From: Myoxocephalus aenaeus
Lineage: Eukaryota; Chordata; Actinopteri; Perciformes; Cottidae
Reading direction: 5' to 3'
Length of the DNA stretch: 64,000 nucleotides
Assembly (NCBI GenBank): GCA_038501785.1
Contig: JBAMJR010000050.1
Coordinates: forward strand, 1,631,001-1,695,000
Below the pieces are notes generated by a model, which was not told the DNA's origin, did no database searches, and saw nothing but the letters and a program-made list of their open reading frames with translations. A program made the translations under genes and the position numbers. The stretch's first letter is position 1; the number at the start of each line of letters is the position of its first letter. Positions 23,367 to 34,824 of this stretch are shown piece after piece.

Positions 23367-25934
23367 CAGATTGGTAACAATAGTGAATTGGAACGCAGGG
23401 CTTCGATTTGAGCCAACATCCAAGGGAAACTCAGGTTTGCAGGTTAAACACAGGTTGTCAAAACTCTGCGGGGCCGAGTTTGCTCTTAAAAAGGTGGCAG
23501 AAGGATACAGTGTAGCACAGTACACCCAATGAGTAATAAAGTCCATTATTTCCCCCTGAGCACACCTGTAGTCTCCTTGTAAAGCTCACACCTATGTTTG
23601 GAGTGGCTCTGCTCCCTGCCTGCTCTAATTGGTGCGGCGTGGACCAGAGCGTGGGCCTAATGGACCGGCCTGCCTGGCCGTGGACAAAGCCTTCTCTGTT
23701 ACTGGCCCGGGTGTTAATGTGTTTCCTTTACTGGCAGCGGCACCGCAGGACAGCCAGGAGGAGGGGGAGGAGGCAGGCCAGGGGAGCCGGAGGGGGCTAG
23801 CAGGAGGTTTCGAGCCCAAAGGGGGCATCGGTGGCCGTTTAACCTTGCCCATGGCCCGGCGGAAAGTCTAATAAAACCACGGGCCGTGAAAACTGAGCAG
23901 ACAGCAAAACCCATGCCAGAAATGGACACTCAATCTCTTTCTCTCTCTCTCTCTCTCAACCGTTTCTTTTCTCTCTTTTTTCCATCACTCCTTTACATTT
24001 CTTGGCCAGAGAAGCGACAGGAAAAACGTAACACACGGGGTTCGTTGGCACAGCTGGGCTGAAATGTGGGGAGAAAAAAAAGAGGAGGAGGAGGAGGAGG
24101 AGGGGGAAAAGGAGAAAAGTGCGGAGATGTCTCCCATCCAAAGCCAGGCCATGTGGGCCCAGACAGGATGGGGACGGGAGCTGTCAGCTGGAGTGTGGTG
24201 GGAGCCAGGGAGGGGACTGTGGCTTTTGAGGGGCTTTTGGCTCGGCTGACCTTGGTTACTCAACAGATTCTGTTGTTAGAACCATGCTGCTAAAGAAAGG
24301 TGACTTATGGAGTCTGTCTTCAAACTGCGTGACGGCCCAGCCCTTACTGTACGCACTCAGACCTCAAGATGTCTGACTCACACTCGTCTATATTACCGTC
24401 TGCGCGTGTATTTATGTGCATTCACAAATTGAGATTCAACCGCGGTGAGATTTATTCAAATCACTCTTCTGCAACATTTATTTTGCAGACATATTGTGTG
24501 GTCATGGCGCAGCCGAATGGCACATGAGCTCTGGAAAAACTGAAAAGATGGAGTTTATTCAAGTCTTGAATCATGTCAAACATTTATCAAGTTGATCTTT
24601 AAGGTTATATTTGCGCAGGTAGAACATCTACTTCCTTCCCCAGCCAAGAGTCCTGTTCCAATTTTAGACCTGGCGTATGTTTGTCATTACCACGTAAATC
24701 TGCTCCAAGGTGATTTGCAGGATGTTATAAGTTCTCCCTTTTCTTCATATAAATGTGGAATGACTTGGAAACCCAGACTGCTTTAATGAGACACATTCCA
24801 AAAATAGGACTGTGGATCGCCTACTTTTGTAAAAAAAAAAAAAAAAAATTACAAAAAAAATCAAACACAAAGACTCATTCCAGGTATTTTCCAGATATTT
24901 AGCAGTTGAGTCATTTCTGTCGTGAGCTTGTCTGAACTGGCCACGATCTGAAGCTGGTAAAGAAAAAGAAAAAGATTGCAGGACTTATTCTTGAACCCTT
25001 AGGTTACCTCAACACAAGATTTAGACACCTGTTTTGGAATTCAACCAAAACTGCAAATCCCATAATCCCACTCTGTCTTTGACCAATGGCCCAGGGGAGT
25101 GAAAAGCCTTTGTGGTGGACTTGAAGAGGAAAATGCAACCCTAATTTCCATCTCCACCCCCCAACACATTTCACCCTGTAGCCCTGTTTATCTAAATGAA
25201 TGTGTACTCGTCTCATACACATCTCCTTTATCTATACTGTGTTATGAACAAAATACCTGACTTTCAAGAGTAATTCTGCAGGAGGAATCTTCCCTTCATC
25301 GAGGATTGGCCAAATTCTACGCAGGCCAAAGACCTGTCAGTGTCTGCCATCACTGTTATTGCACAATTCACTTTCCTGACTGATCTCTGGAGCCTCAACG
25401 AAGGGAGAATATTTGCGTTGTATCCAAGAGAGGTCATGCGCTCAGCTCCGCCAACACAGCGTCTATTCACACCTGACAGACTGCTGCCCTCGTTCTGAGA
25501 TGACTCAACCGACAGGGAGGGTGCAGAGAGAAAGCAATGCAATGCGAGGAGGGTTGCAAAGACAAAGACGGTCACTTTTTTTTTTTTTTTTTTAAATTGG
25601 GTGTGATGCAACAAAACACGGATGGATGACAAAGGTGTGGGGAAAGAAAAGCAGAGTGTGGAGAAAGAGAGGGGAGTAGATGTTTTTCTTGAGCTCGAAC
25701 ACGAACGGCACCACCTCCACGTCGCGGAACCGAAAATTAGTGTTTCACCCTCGTATGGAAAAACAGAGACGTAATTGTTTCTGGCAGCATCCTGTAGCGT
25801 GAATAAATCAGATGTCTGTCGAGGGATATTTTTGGAATCGATTGTCGTATGACAGGAACTGGCAAAGGTGGAGAAAGCCGACGGGGAGTCCTGAACTCGC
25901 GGTGTAATTAGCGCTGCTTAAAGCGAGCGCTCAG

Positions 25935-26160
25935 TCAACAAGATTCTTGGATACCATGGTGATCTGGGACAACAAATAGCGATGCGAGGGCGTCAATGGG
26001 GATGAGTAAAGATAGAAACCAAAAACGACCACGTGATAGGTCTGAAACCGAGATAGGCCGAGGCCACGTGGAACAAAGCGGCGGAAAGTACGGAGGAGAG
26101 AACTCTGTCGTCGGCTCAGCTTTCAAAAAGGTGTCAGGCTCCGCTCTTCACCTCGCCACA
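25935..26160. repeat. 226-bp interspersed repeat of unknown family, copy 2
   Basis: Second copy of the 19489-19714 repeat, starting 6,446 bp from the first. The flanks differ abruptly on both sides: GCGCTCAG before it and GTTCAGCTG after it. The copies lie in two different gmds introns, either side of exon 7. High identity next to unalignable flanks argues for mobility or gene conversion, not an ancient local duplication. Confidence 0.85.
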
Positions 26161-28992
26161 GTTCAGCTGATGTTTAGACTGCTCTCACTCAGCCTTTTCT
26201 CATCAACACCCTTCGACGAAACGAAAAGACCGAAAAATGAAAAAGTCTCCGCTCCGTGCCGCGTTCCTTCTTACGAGATTCACTCCGAATACCCTCGACG
26301 CCACCCCTGACCGAGTCATGCCTATTTGAAGATTTCCTCAGAAAATAACCTCTCTCAATAAATGGAAAACATATCCTCTTGCAAATCTATCATGCGATCT
26401 GACCTTTTGGGCTCCACCTCAACGAAAGCAGAAAGATGAAGCCGAGGCATGTAGCGGCTCAGCGGCTGCATGTGTATGAGTATTCGCGGGGCGGCATTGA
26501 CTTTGGCAGTGCTATTCTTACTTCCCCAATGCTAACTGGTCTCCTCTCCTAACATAACAGTATATTATTCTATACTGCCAAGCGTGAACCACAGAGCTCT
26601 CAGGGTGGAGAGATGGATGGGACTTCCCCAAATAAACCAGGGGATTAGCCTACAACTGGAGCTGGTCAGTAGCAGCACCGGTGGATACACACGCAAAACA
26701 TATTACCGATCTGATTTACTACACAGACTTAGATCAACACACTGTTAATAGCTATAAATTAAACCCAGGTTTTTTTTTCTTTTATTGTCAAATTTTTGGG
26801 GACCTTGAGGTGCTTGTTGATATGAGGACCAAATAAACATATGAATTGGTTATTTGCAAAGGCTCTACAGCTGATCACTCTTGCCAAGAGACTGGAGTAA
26901 TGCACTGTCTCATATGTCAAAGCAATATGGAGTCTATTTCGCGCCCCTGCTAACGCTAATCCCCCTCTTTAGAGTCAATGTGCGGGTTATTTATTATGGC
27001 TAACAACTAAGCTAACCAGAGAGGAGCTTGCCGTGGTGTGAACCGGCTGGCAGATGCAGGCTTCTGTTTGCTTTTCTTCACGCTGGATTTCTAACGGGAT
27101 ATTTTTTCTTCCCGGCCGTCCGATTCTGACCTTTCGCTGCGGAACAATGGAGGTCGGCTGTTTATTGGTTGAACGTTTCAGGTGTTTATGGGAACTGTAA
27201 GAGAAACCAGAAGTGCATTCCTGCTGGGATTAAGTCACCCTGGGCGCTGTGAGAGACAGAGCTCCTTGTTGAATCCTACACAGGGACAGTGAGTCTGAGA
27301 GGGAAACTGGTGTTAAGCTTCACTCCCCTTCCCAGCAGCCACCAGACCGTCCGATGTGACACGCCACACCGCGCCACGGAGGGGATTGGCCGGTATGTCA
27401 CTTGGTAAGGTGACTTTGGCAGACGCCATTGGAGCAAAAACTACTCCATAAATGCAAACCTCTATTTGTTTCTCAAACACAGGCACACAGCAACTTGCAC
27501 CATGGGACAATGAGGTCACAGCTTTTCCTGTGTGTGGGAGGGGAGGCGAGAGAGCGGTGATGTCAGGGCCACCGACGCTGACATCATGGACTTCCTCCCT
27601 CATTAGTGACTAATTATACAGAGGTACAAGTGGTGCGTGTAAGGACAGGAGGGGCAGCACACAGGCGATAAATAGCCCTTTATCTCTCTCAGATACAAGT
27701 GCGTACAAAACAAAACACGTAAGAAAAACACAGAACAGAGACGTTCAGGGTGTGGCTGAGAGCAAAGGGCGAGATGAAACCCGACGTGTCGCTAGCTTTT
27801 TAAGTGATGTCATTGGTTTGGTGTGAAATGTTGCCAAATCCCTTGAGAATCAAGTAGTGTGGAATTATTGATTTTGTTTATTTTTATATTAGTGACATAT
27901 TTGTGTGCGTTTTTGGTGCCGTTTTTACTGTTAACAGTTTCTGTTGGTGCTAGTTTTTGTCTTTACTTGGTAGTCCTCGTTATGACGGCTGAATTCTTAT
28001 ATTTATTTTGTCTTTTCCCAGAAAGATCTTTATCGTGTCCCACCACCATCCTATACCCTAACTTTATGAAGTATATAATGTACTATGATGTTTAATTAAC
28101 TATTTTAAATTGAATTTAAAGGAAACGGATGTTGATTATTTCACGTCTTTTAACAAAAACACGTTTATATGAACAAAAAACTGAGAAGAAACCATCAATA
28201 ATGTTGAATTCACAAAATATTATGAATACAGTCGCAAGGTAAACTTTTAGGTTGAATTTCAGCCGGCATGCTGGCGGTTTTAGTATGCTTCACTCAGTAC
28301 TTTTTCCAGGTATGAGGGTAGAAAATACTCAATGGCTTGAATCAGTATCCAAGACCCCAAGAGTGACGTAAAGGTGGATCAGTATTCTCTCTGTACAGTA
28401 CACTAGCTAAGTACCTCACACTGTGCCATGTACTGTATAACCTTTACACCCCAACAATGACAAGATGTGCCATGGGGGGGTTTTGAATCGACTGCTCCCT
28501 CTGAAGCCCTCCTGTGTGTGACGGAGAGCTCGGCCAAACGTGCTCGGCCCCCTCGGTGCGGCAGCGGCGGGGTCACGGCGGGCCCCGGGGGCCTGGGTAA
28601 ACACTGGCCAATCCAGCCAACACAAGCGCCACACTGGGTTGTGCAAGGCAGCAGTGGGACATCTGGCCACATCACAGCACAGCGTTCCTGCTTTATGAGC
28701 AGCGACGGCCGTAACTCTGAGAATAGAAGTGGCAGGAGTAAACCCGATGGCCCGCTGCAGTAATGCTGACTGTGGAAAAAAAAAGGAGGATGAAGACATG
28801 AAATGAAGCGAGAGAGAGGAAGAAAAGGGAATGGAAAGATAGAAGCGGAGTCAGAGAGGGAGATGAAAAAGAGCTGACGAAGGGCCAAAAGGCTAAGGGA
28901 GTGTTGCAGGGGGAGCAGAGCGCTTTGCCCTTATAAGGGCATTGTGTGTTTGTGTGGAAAAGGACACAAGCATCTCTGATTTCATAGTTTCA

Positions 28993-29110
28993 GTTTGTTT
29001 ATCTCTGGAGCTGCAACTAATGATTACTTCCATGATCGATCAACTGATTTATCGCCGAAATCCATAAAATGTCAAAACACTGTGAAAAGTTGTGTGAAGA
29101 GGCCGGAGCG
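28993..29110 (-). repeat. MITE-like teleost repeat, end fragment
   Basis: Begins GAGCTGCAACTAATGATTAC and continues to a TCCATAAAATGTCAAAACAC segment. This matches one end of the same family as 53055-53349, in the opposite orientation. Confidence 0.6.
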
Positions 29111-29373
29111 AGACAACGATCCAGCCTCTTATTTTGCTTGATAAGTGACCCGACCGATGCACCCAAATATTATTATTGTTTTTGATGCATTTTCTACTGA
29201 TCAGCAGTATTTATCTCCGTCATCCGACCGATTCTCTCTCCTGCGTCGCACGTCATTACCAGACCGACCAGCTCCCCCGAACCAGACGTCGATGGCGACC
29301 ACACTGAGCCGGCTGTAAACCGCACCAGTTCCCACACCTATCTATCTGTGGTAACCCATTAGGGCTTACTGGC

Positions 29374-29389
29374 TGACCCCTGACCTTGG
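29374..29389 (-). promoter_or_regulatory. Candidate nuclear-receptor DR1 site
   Basis: The plus strand reads TGACCCCTGACCTTGG; the reverse complement is a direct repeat GGTCA-type half-site pair with one-base spacing (DR1). The right half, extended to CCAAGGTCA, also fits ERR/NR5A monomer sites. Another TGACCT half-site lies about 60 bp away near 29445. About 800 bp separate it from the gmds exon at 30169. Motif match only. Confidence 0.3.
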
Positions 29390-30168
29390 CTGGGGTCGTG
29401 GCCAGGGCCTTCATTAGGGGATAAATCATAAACACCTGAGCGGCTGACCTGGGCTCAGCGCTGGGGCTGCAGTCATGTGGTATTCATTTTGGGTCGCGGT
29501 GGCGTGTAAATCGGGTTAAACCAGCGCCTGCGACCCTCGGGGCTCAGGGCACATATTAAAAATGTGACCACAACCGACTTACTATGTGTCAGAATGTGTG
29601 CGTCAAGTAGTTATGAGGGACCTGGCTCCACCAATAAATGAATATGACTTTATATCGAGCATGTAATTGAATACTTGTACAAAATCCAACAATGGTTTAC
29701 CTTCAGCTTCTCGGTCAGCCTGCTGCTCTCGCGAGTGATGTCATTTTTTTCATGAGCAAAATAGAGCATCTAGTTTATCAATAGACCATCTGATAAAACG
29801 TTTTTGACTGCGAAAAAGGAGCTTTTTGACTTGTTGAACTTTAAAAGTTGTTTTGTCTTTGTAGTAGAATGGTTCCATTCTAGTTAAATTGTGTGTACAA
29901 TGTATTCTGAATAAAGTGGTGTTGCACTTTTACAACTCCTGCCTGATCATTATAAACAACAGATGGCCTTTAATAAGAAGAAAAAACTTTGCTAGCAGTT
30001 TAATGAAAACAATGCTCAGCCCTAATGTGACCTTTAATAAGGCTCTTTGAGGTCTCCTCCTCTATTACTATCAGATGCTCCTCCAAAAAATCTCATTTCC
30101 ACCATATAGGATACAAAACAACCACAGCTTTGCGGCGACATTGAACAGCAGGCGTTCTGCGAGCTCAC

Positions 30169-30273
30169 CTCTCCTCGGGCTCTCGTGGTTAAAGAGGATC
30201 CCGTTGACAGCGAACATGTTGTAGGCCTCTCGGAAGTTCACCACGATCCAGTAGGCGTAGAGCTTCGCGGCAC
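30169..30273 (-). CDS. gmds: gmds exon (human-style exon 6), GDP-mannose 4,6-dehydratase
   Basis: This 105-nt exon completes Gly180, encodes AAKLYAYWIVVNF through NHESPRR, and ends with the first base of Gly215, so both borders are phase 1. It carries Lys183, the lysine of the catalytic YxxxK motif; its tyrosine lies in the previous exon. The following segment is the conserved Rossmann-fold core that ends in the vertebrate-invariant NHESPRRG loop. The acceptor is CCTCTCAG|GTGCC after a pyrimidine tract, and the donor is AGAG|GTGAGC, the strongest donor of the three exons. I see one conservative difference from the human protein as I recall it (NMF for NLF). The intron separating it from the upstream exon is only 1,122 nt. 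Confidence 0.97.
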
Positions 30274-31002
30274 CTGAGAGGAGACGTGGAGGAAACGGGG
30301 TGACAGACACATATTAGCGGCAGAAAAGGGAAGCGATATCACACAAAACCAAACAGTCTCCTCAGACCCACAGCCGCGTCTCTGTGGACTGAAACTATGC
30401 ACAAGCGGACGCTTTTCACACTCGCACGATGCTTTTATTCACAAAAATCATCAAAATGAGACTTTCACACAGCTATTAACGGGGTTCAATGATACAGGGG
30501 GACAAAACGAAGCAGCGAGAGTAAACAGATCCTCTCTTCCCAGAGCTGCAGCGAGAAGGAGTGTAACTACACTACATGTCACAGTTGAACACAGCGGCAC
30601 CACAGGTCATATTTCAACGTCAGGAACGTGAACCTTGGACTCCTGCTGATTGACCAAAAGCAGGCTTGTACAGAAACTTCTCCCCTCTTTTCTTCTTACT
30701 ATCTTCCTCCTTCTCCTCTTCCTCCCTCCCCCTGTGATGAGGGGAATACCAGAGCAAGCGAAGGGAGGCGCCCGTTGATTAAGCAGCAGGTCAGGATGTA
30801 CACTGGAGGTGAAGGGAGGGCGCCATGGCCCCGCCTCCCCGATCCCAAGTCTAATTAATAGAGGAGCAGCCCTCCTCAGGATGGTATGCGCCTCCCAAGC
30901 AGCCTCAGATTGAGTGCTGACAGATGGGGAAAGTGTCAGTGAGGAGAGCATTTAGACAACAGAGAACATGAAACCTGATCGCTCACACACGTGTACAGCC
31001 TG

Positions 31003-31038
<36 letters not shown>

Positions 31039-31395
31039 GAAAGTGAGTGCCGAGTGCTGTGGATATAAAGGTGTCTTTGTTAAAGTGAGAGCCACTCCAG
31101 TCTTCAGTCAGACGCTTTGGCCTCGGGGTGTGTGAGAGCTCAAATGCTGCCCGAGCACTGAAACCCCCACCCCACCTCTATTTGACTCACGCAAAAACAC
31201 ACACACCAGGAAAAAAGTGCTGCGATGTATCAAGTAATCTGTGTTTGTATGCCCTTACATGGCCATAGGCAATGGTTTGACGAATGGTGCAAGGTAGAAG
31301 ATGTTAGGTAATCCGTGTGTATGCGTGTGTGTGTGTGTGAGAGAGAGAGTGAGTGTCCACATGGATCTAAAGTGCATTGCATGTGTGTGTATTAC
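30274..31395 (-). other. gmds: gmds intron between exons 5 and 6 (1,122 nt)
   Basis: Short intron bounded by donor G|GTAATA and acceptor CCTCTCAG|G. In the transcript its first bases run into a CACACACA stretch, followed by CT- and CA-rich sequence (31328-31350). It also carries the array at 31005-31037. Nothing else is recognised in it. Confidence 0.93.
31005..31037. repeat. (TG)16 microsatellite
   Basis: Perfect run inside the short 1,122-nt gmds intron; CA in the transcript. Confidence 0.97.
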
Positions 31396-31588
31396 CGTAA
31401 GGTGAGCGAGGGTAGAAGGGCGTGGTTTCCTTCTGAGGGATCTCCTGGACTTTGCCGTACAGCTCACTAGTGGAGGCCTGGTAGAATTTGACGCTGTTGG
31501 TCAGACCGCATGTCTTCACGGCGTCCAAGAGGCGAAGCGTGCCGACGCCGTCCACGTTGGCGGTGTACTCCGCCAACTCGAAGGAGAT
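31396..31588 (-). CDS. gmds: gmds exon (human-style exon 5), GDP-mannose 4,6-dehydratase
   Basis: This internal exon encodes 64 codons plus one base, from ISFELAEYT to SPYG, about residues 116-180 by human numbering. The enzyme is a cytosolic NADP-dependent short-chain dehydrogenase. It converts GDP-mannose to GDP-4-keto-6-deoxymannose, the first step of de novo GDP-fucose synthesis. The STSELYG motif supplies the catalytic Thr155 and Glu157, and the exon ends at Tyr179 of the YxxxK motif. The acceptor is CTCTCCCAG|ATC (phase 0) after a pyrimidine-rich tract. The donor is TACG|GTAATA (phase 1), which is weak because position +5 is T. The sequence is almost identical to the vertebrate protein with no stop or frameshift, so the exon looks functional. 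It joins in frame to the exon at 30169-30273. Confidence 0.97.
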
Positions 31589-31734
31589 CTGGGAGAGAGG
31601 AAAAGAGATGGGGAAATTATTAGAATTCAAGTCTCGACCTTCCTGGACCAGATAGAAAAATAATATCACAGCCTTGACTGTCAGGCCTTGCCACAGAGTT
31701 ATCGAATAGGCCTGTGTACAGAATATAGCTTGTC

Positions 31735-31736
<2 letters not shown>

Positions 31737-31777
<41 letters not shown>
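31737..31777. repeat. (AG)20 microsatellite upstream of gmds exon 5
   Basis: In the transcript it is a (CU)20 tract located 149-189 nt before the exon 5 acceptor, a position and sequence suited to PTB-type binding. Confidence 0.97.
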
Positions 31778-31783
<6 letters not shown>

Positions 31784-32544
31784 CAGAGAGAGAAAATGCT
31801 GTGTTATTTTAATGATCATTATTCAGAGAGAGAACAACTGAGCTTTTGAGGACTTGACATGATTTGACCTGGAAAGCAGTAACTGGTATTGTCGTGTCAG
31901 CCAAACAGGGTCCAGTATTGTAACGGTTTTGCCTGAGAGGTTTCAAGTTATTAAATTCATTAAGAGATAAATCCTCAACATGTAAATAATGAAGATAATG
32001 TACAATAGCGAGTAACTCGGCCAACGTTTCACATAAAGTCACCGAGCGCAGCCATAAACGAAGGCGTGGGGGTCGACAATGATGCAGAACGTAACTGGAG
32101 AACGTGTTGTTTCTGGAGTCCATCAGAACCGATCAGAAAGCTCATTCCTCAAACCAAAACACTCCAACTCCCAGAATGCCTGTTTCCACTGCAGAGGGCC
32201 AGGAGGGGAGGGAACTTAATGAACACTTGGGGGGGAAATTAACTTTAAATTAGAAATGGATGTGCGTGTGCACGGCTGTGTGCGCGCGGGACACCGTGAA
32301 CTCGGGACTGTGTGTGCTTGTGCAAGTGCCAGGTCGTCCTCAGGCTCCAAATCAGGCGTGACGGTTCGAAGCCGTGCTGGTTAGTGGTCACCACACCTGG
32401 AGCCAGCGGCATGAGCCACGTCTGTACGGAGGAAACGCTTTGGCCCTTTAGTGCTTCCACGTCGGCGCTGCACACTCAGCCAGATAAAGACCCCTTATTT
32501 AAAGCTGGGGGCGAAGAACACTGGGCCTCTATTCCACTCAAAGT

Positions 32545-32545
<1 letters not shown>

Positions 32546-32583
<38 letters not shown>
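32546..32583. repeat. (CA)19 microsatellite
   Basis: Perfect run. Confidence 0.97.
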
Positions 32584-32585
<2 letters not shown>

Positions 32586-33208
32586 GAGCAGGTTTGATCA
32601 GGTTCAATTACACTCAACAGCTCGGTGTAATTACCGGTGACGCTCCACTCACTTTGCATTCTGGCATTTTCATTTACATCATTTACAAGTGAAAGTGAGG
32701 GGACACTTTACACGCAGACATATACTGTATGTCACATTATGACGTTTTGCACCGCAAACACAACAACAGGCGCACGCAGCGATGGCAATAGCTGTGCAAC
32801 AGAATCCAATCTAAAAAAAATCACAACAACCTTTAAAAGTGGCCGCTGAACGAACGCACAAAAAGGTGAACTATTGGATGCTGAGATGTCAGAGGGAGGT
32901 TTGACTTTTAACTGTTGACCAAACAGCCTCAACATGTCGCGGCGCTTCGTTCGCAGCTACTTCCAGGTACAGAAATGTAGAAATAAAAAACTAAATTGTG
33001 GTCAATCTTCAGTAAGAAAAAATGTACAGATGATTTAAGTCACAATCTTTCATCAAAGAAGCCGAGACTTGGAGACTATAGAGCGCAGCAAAAGTAGGTC
33101 AATGCCGACTGGTTCTGATGTAACGACTCCCTCCATGAGTTTATCTATCTATTTTGAGCAGACCTGAATCTAGCAGTTATTTGTATTGTCATATTATATA
33201 GACAACAT

Positions 33209-33252
33209 TCAATTTATCAAGTTAACTTTTTTCAATTTATCAAGTTAACTTT
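33209..33252. repeat. Two-copy tandem repeat
   Basis: CAATTTATCAAGTTAACTTT occurs twice in direct succession. AT-rich, with no other content. Confidence 0.75.
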
Positions 33253-34064
33253 TAATCTTTCAGCAAAAAAAGTCAAACTAAATGAAATCTATTCATAATC
33301 CCAAAAATAATTCTTTAAATTCTTCAAATCTGACCAACAGCAAAAAAAAAACGAAATAAATAATTACATTTCTAATGATTAACAACATAAAACTCTTTGA
33401 ATTAAAAAATAAATAAAAAACTGTACCCAGGAAATGCCTGGTTATATTACGTGATGAGTAAACAATTTCCGTCAGTGTATGTATTTACTGAATATTTGAG
33501 GAAATCATTGCAGAAGAAGAGCCCCGACCAAACCTCAAAACCATATAGAAAGTGTGATTGTATTAATGTGAGGAATGTCAGATGATTTATGACACCAGTC
33601 ACCACTCTGCGGGAGAAGTCACATGCTTCATGCGTGTCAGGATATATTTGTTCGGACTGTGTCACTACATTATCCACCATATTCTCACCACTGAATATTC
33701 AACAACTCAAGTTGCGAAAGTTAACACAGCGGACTTATTTGTAATCTTGTATACTTATTTTTTGGATCAGAAAGTTCCCGATTTTGATCACAATGTTGCT
33801 AATTTGAGACCATTGCATTAAAGCAGAGTTCTACAACATCAGCTTCTTTTGTCAAATAAAAAAAAAAAGGGTTTTGTCCCAAAGAAAAGTGTTCATGTTT
33901 CCCGTCTAAAGCGCTGTCCGATATTGAATGGACGTTTTGAAGTCAACGTAAATGCGTCATGTCGGGGTTGTTCTGGTCAGGAGTAGCGCCGGAGCATATC
34001 CGCTCCTGGAGAAGCCTGAACCTGAAACAGACAATAGCTGCTTTCATGTTCAGTGAAGGACAGT

Positions 34065-34093
<29 letters not shown>
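34065..34093. repeat. (CA)14 microsatellite
   Basis: Perfect run. Confidence 0.97.
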
Positions 34094-34095
<2 letters not shown>

Positions 34096-34507
34096 CCAGC
34101 AGACATAATGTAATCCAAGCTCTCTGAGGTCCACCTCCAGCCCTTCCTCCCCCTCCTCCTCCTCTTCCTTCCTTACACATTGCTCCTCCTGCTTCGTCAC
34201 TGCTCACTCTCCCTGGACCTCATAAACCTTATTTTATGCTACTATAGCACCTTCCTTACCGACACCCCCTCTCTATCCTGCTGTCTGTGTGTGAGTCCCT
34301 CCATTCCTCTTGTTTTTCCAACACCAAAGAGGTCCGCGCACACAGACACACACACTCTAGGTATCAAAACCAGCTGAGAGGGGCAGGGTCCAGGACGCCT
34401 TGACAACTTAAATCAAACAAATTGCCTTAATGCCTCCATTCTCTGTCATTATGTAAGGCAGGGTCTGAGCGCTGACGTTTTAAAGGCCAGACGTTTGTGT
34501 ACACCGC

Positions 34508-34561
34508 TGTGTGTGTGTGCGCGCGTGCGCGTGTGTGTGTGCGTGTGTGTGTGTGTGTGTG
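34508..34561. repeat. Compound GT/GC alternating purine-pyrimidine tract
   Basis: GT units interrupted by GCGCGCGTGCGC-type steps over 54 bp: strictly alternating and a potential Z-DNA former. Confidence 0.9.
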
Positions 34562-34785
34562 GACTGCTGGGCCCCTCGGTGGACCTGGCAGATATTGTTC
34601 TGTTCCTGGAAGTCAGCCAGGCTCTGTCAGCATTGGGGGTCCGCCGACGACCCGGAAAGCAAAAAAAGCGATCTGTTTGAAAAGGTTCTAAATGTCCAGG
34701 ATATACGTGCTGCATTTAGTGGTTTCATTTCTTTCCTGCTCACACACGGCCTGTTGAAATGCATGCTTGGAACTGGGGAATGTGA

Positions 34786-34824
34786 CTGTGTGTGTGTGTG
34801 TGACTGTGTGTGTGTGTGTGTGTA
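34786..34824. repeat. Interrupted GT repeat
   Basis: Two GT runs separated by GACTG. Confidence 0.9.

Larger units (their letters stand above)
21143..30168 (-). other. gmds: gmds intron between exons 6 and 7 (9,026 nt)
   Basis: Bounded by donor AGAG|GTGAGC at 30168 and acceptor GTTTTAG at 21143. It contains one copy of the 226-bp repeat (25935-26160), MITE copies at 22988-23366 and 28993-29110, a run of A near 24831, and a candidate nuclear-receptor DR1 site near 29374. The parts 21150-22980, 23370-25930 and 26170-28990 otherwise show no coding, RNA or recognised repeat feature. They do include a CpG-rich patch at about 28500-28600. Confidence 0.9.

Noticed and set aside
28403..28888. 161-codon minus-strand frame
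   Set aside because: GC-rich chance frame, with overlapping alternative frames open as well; no domain.
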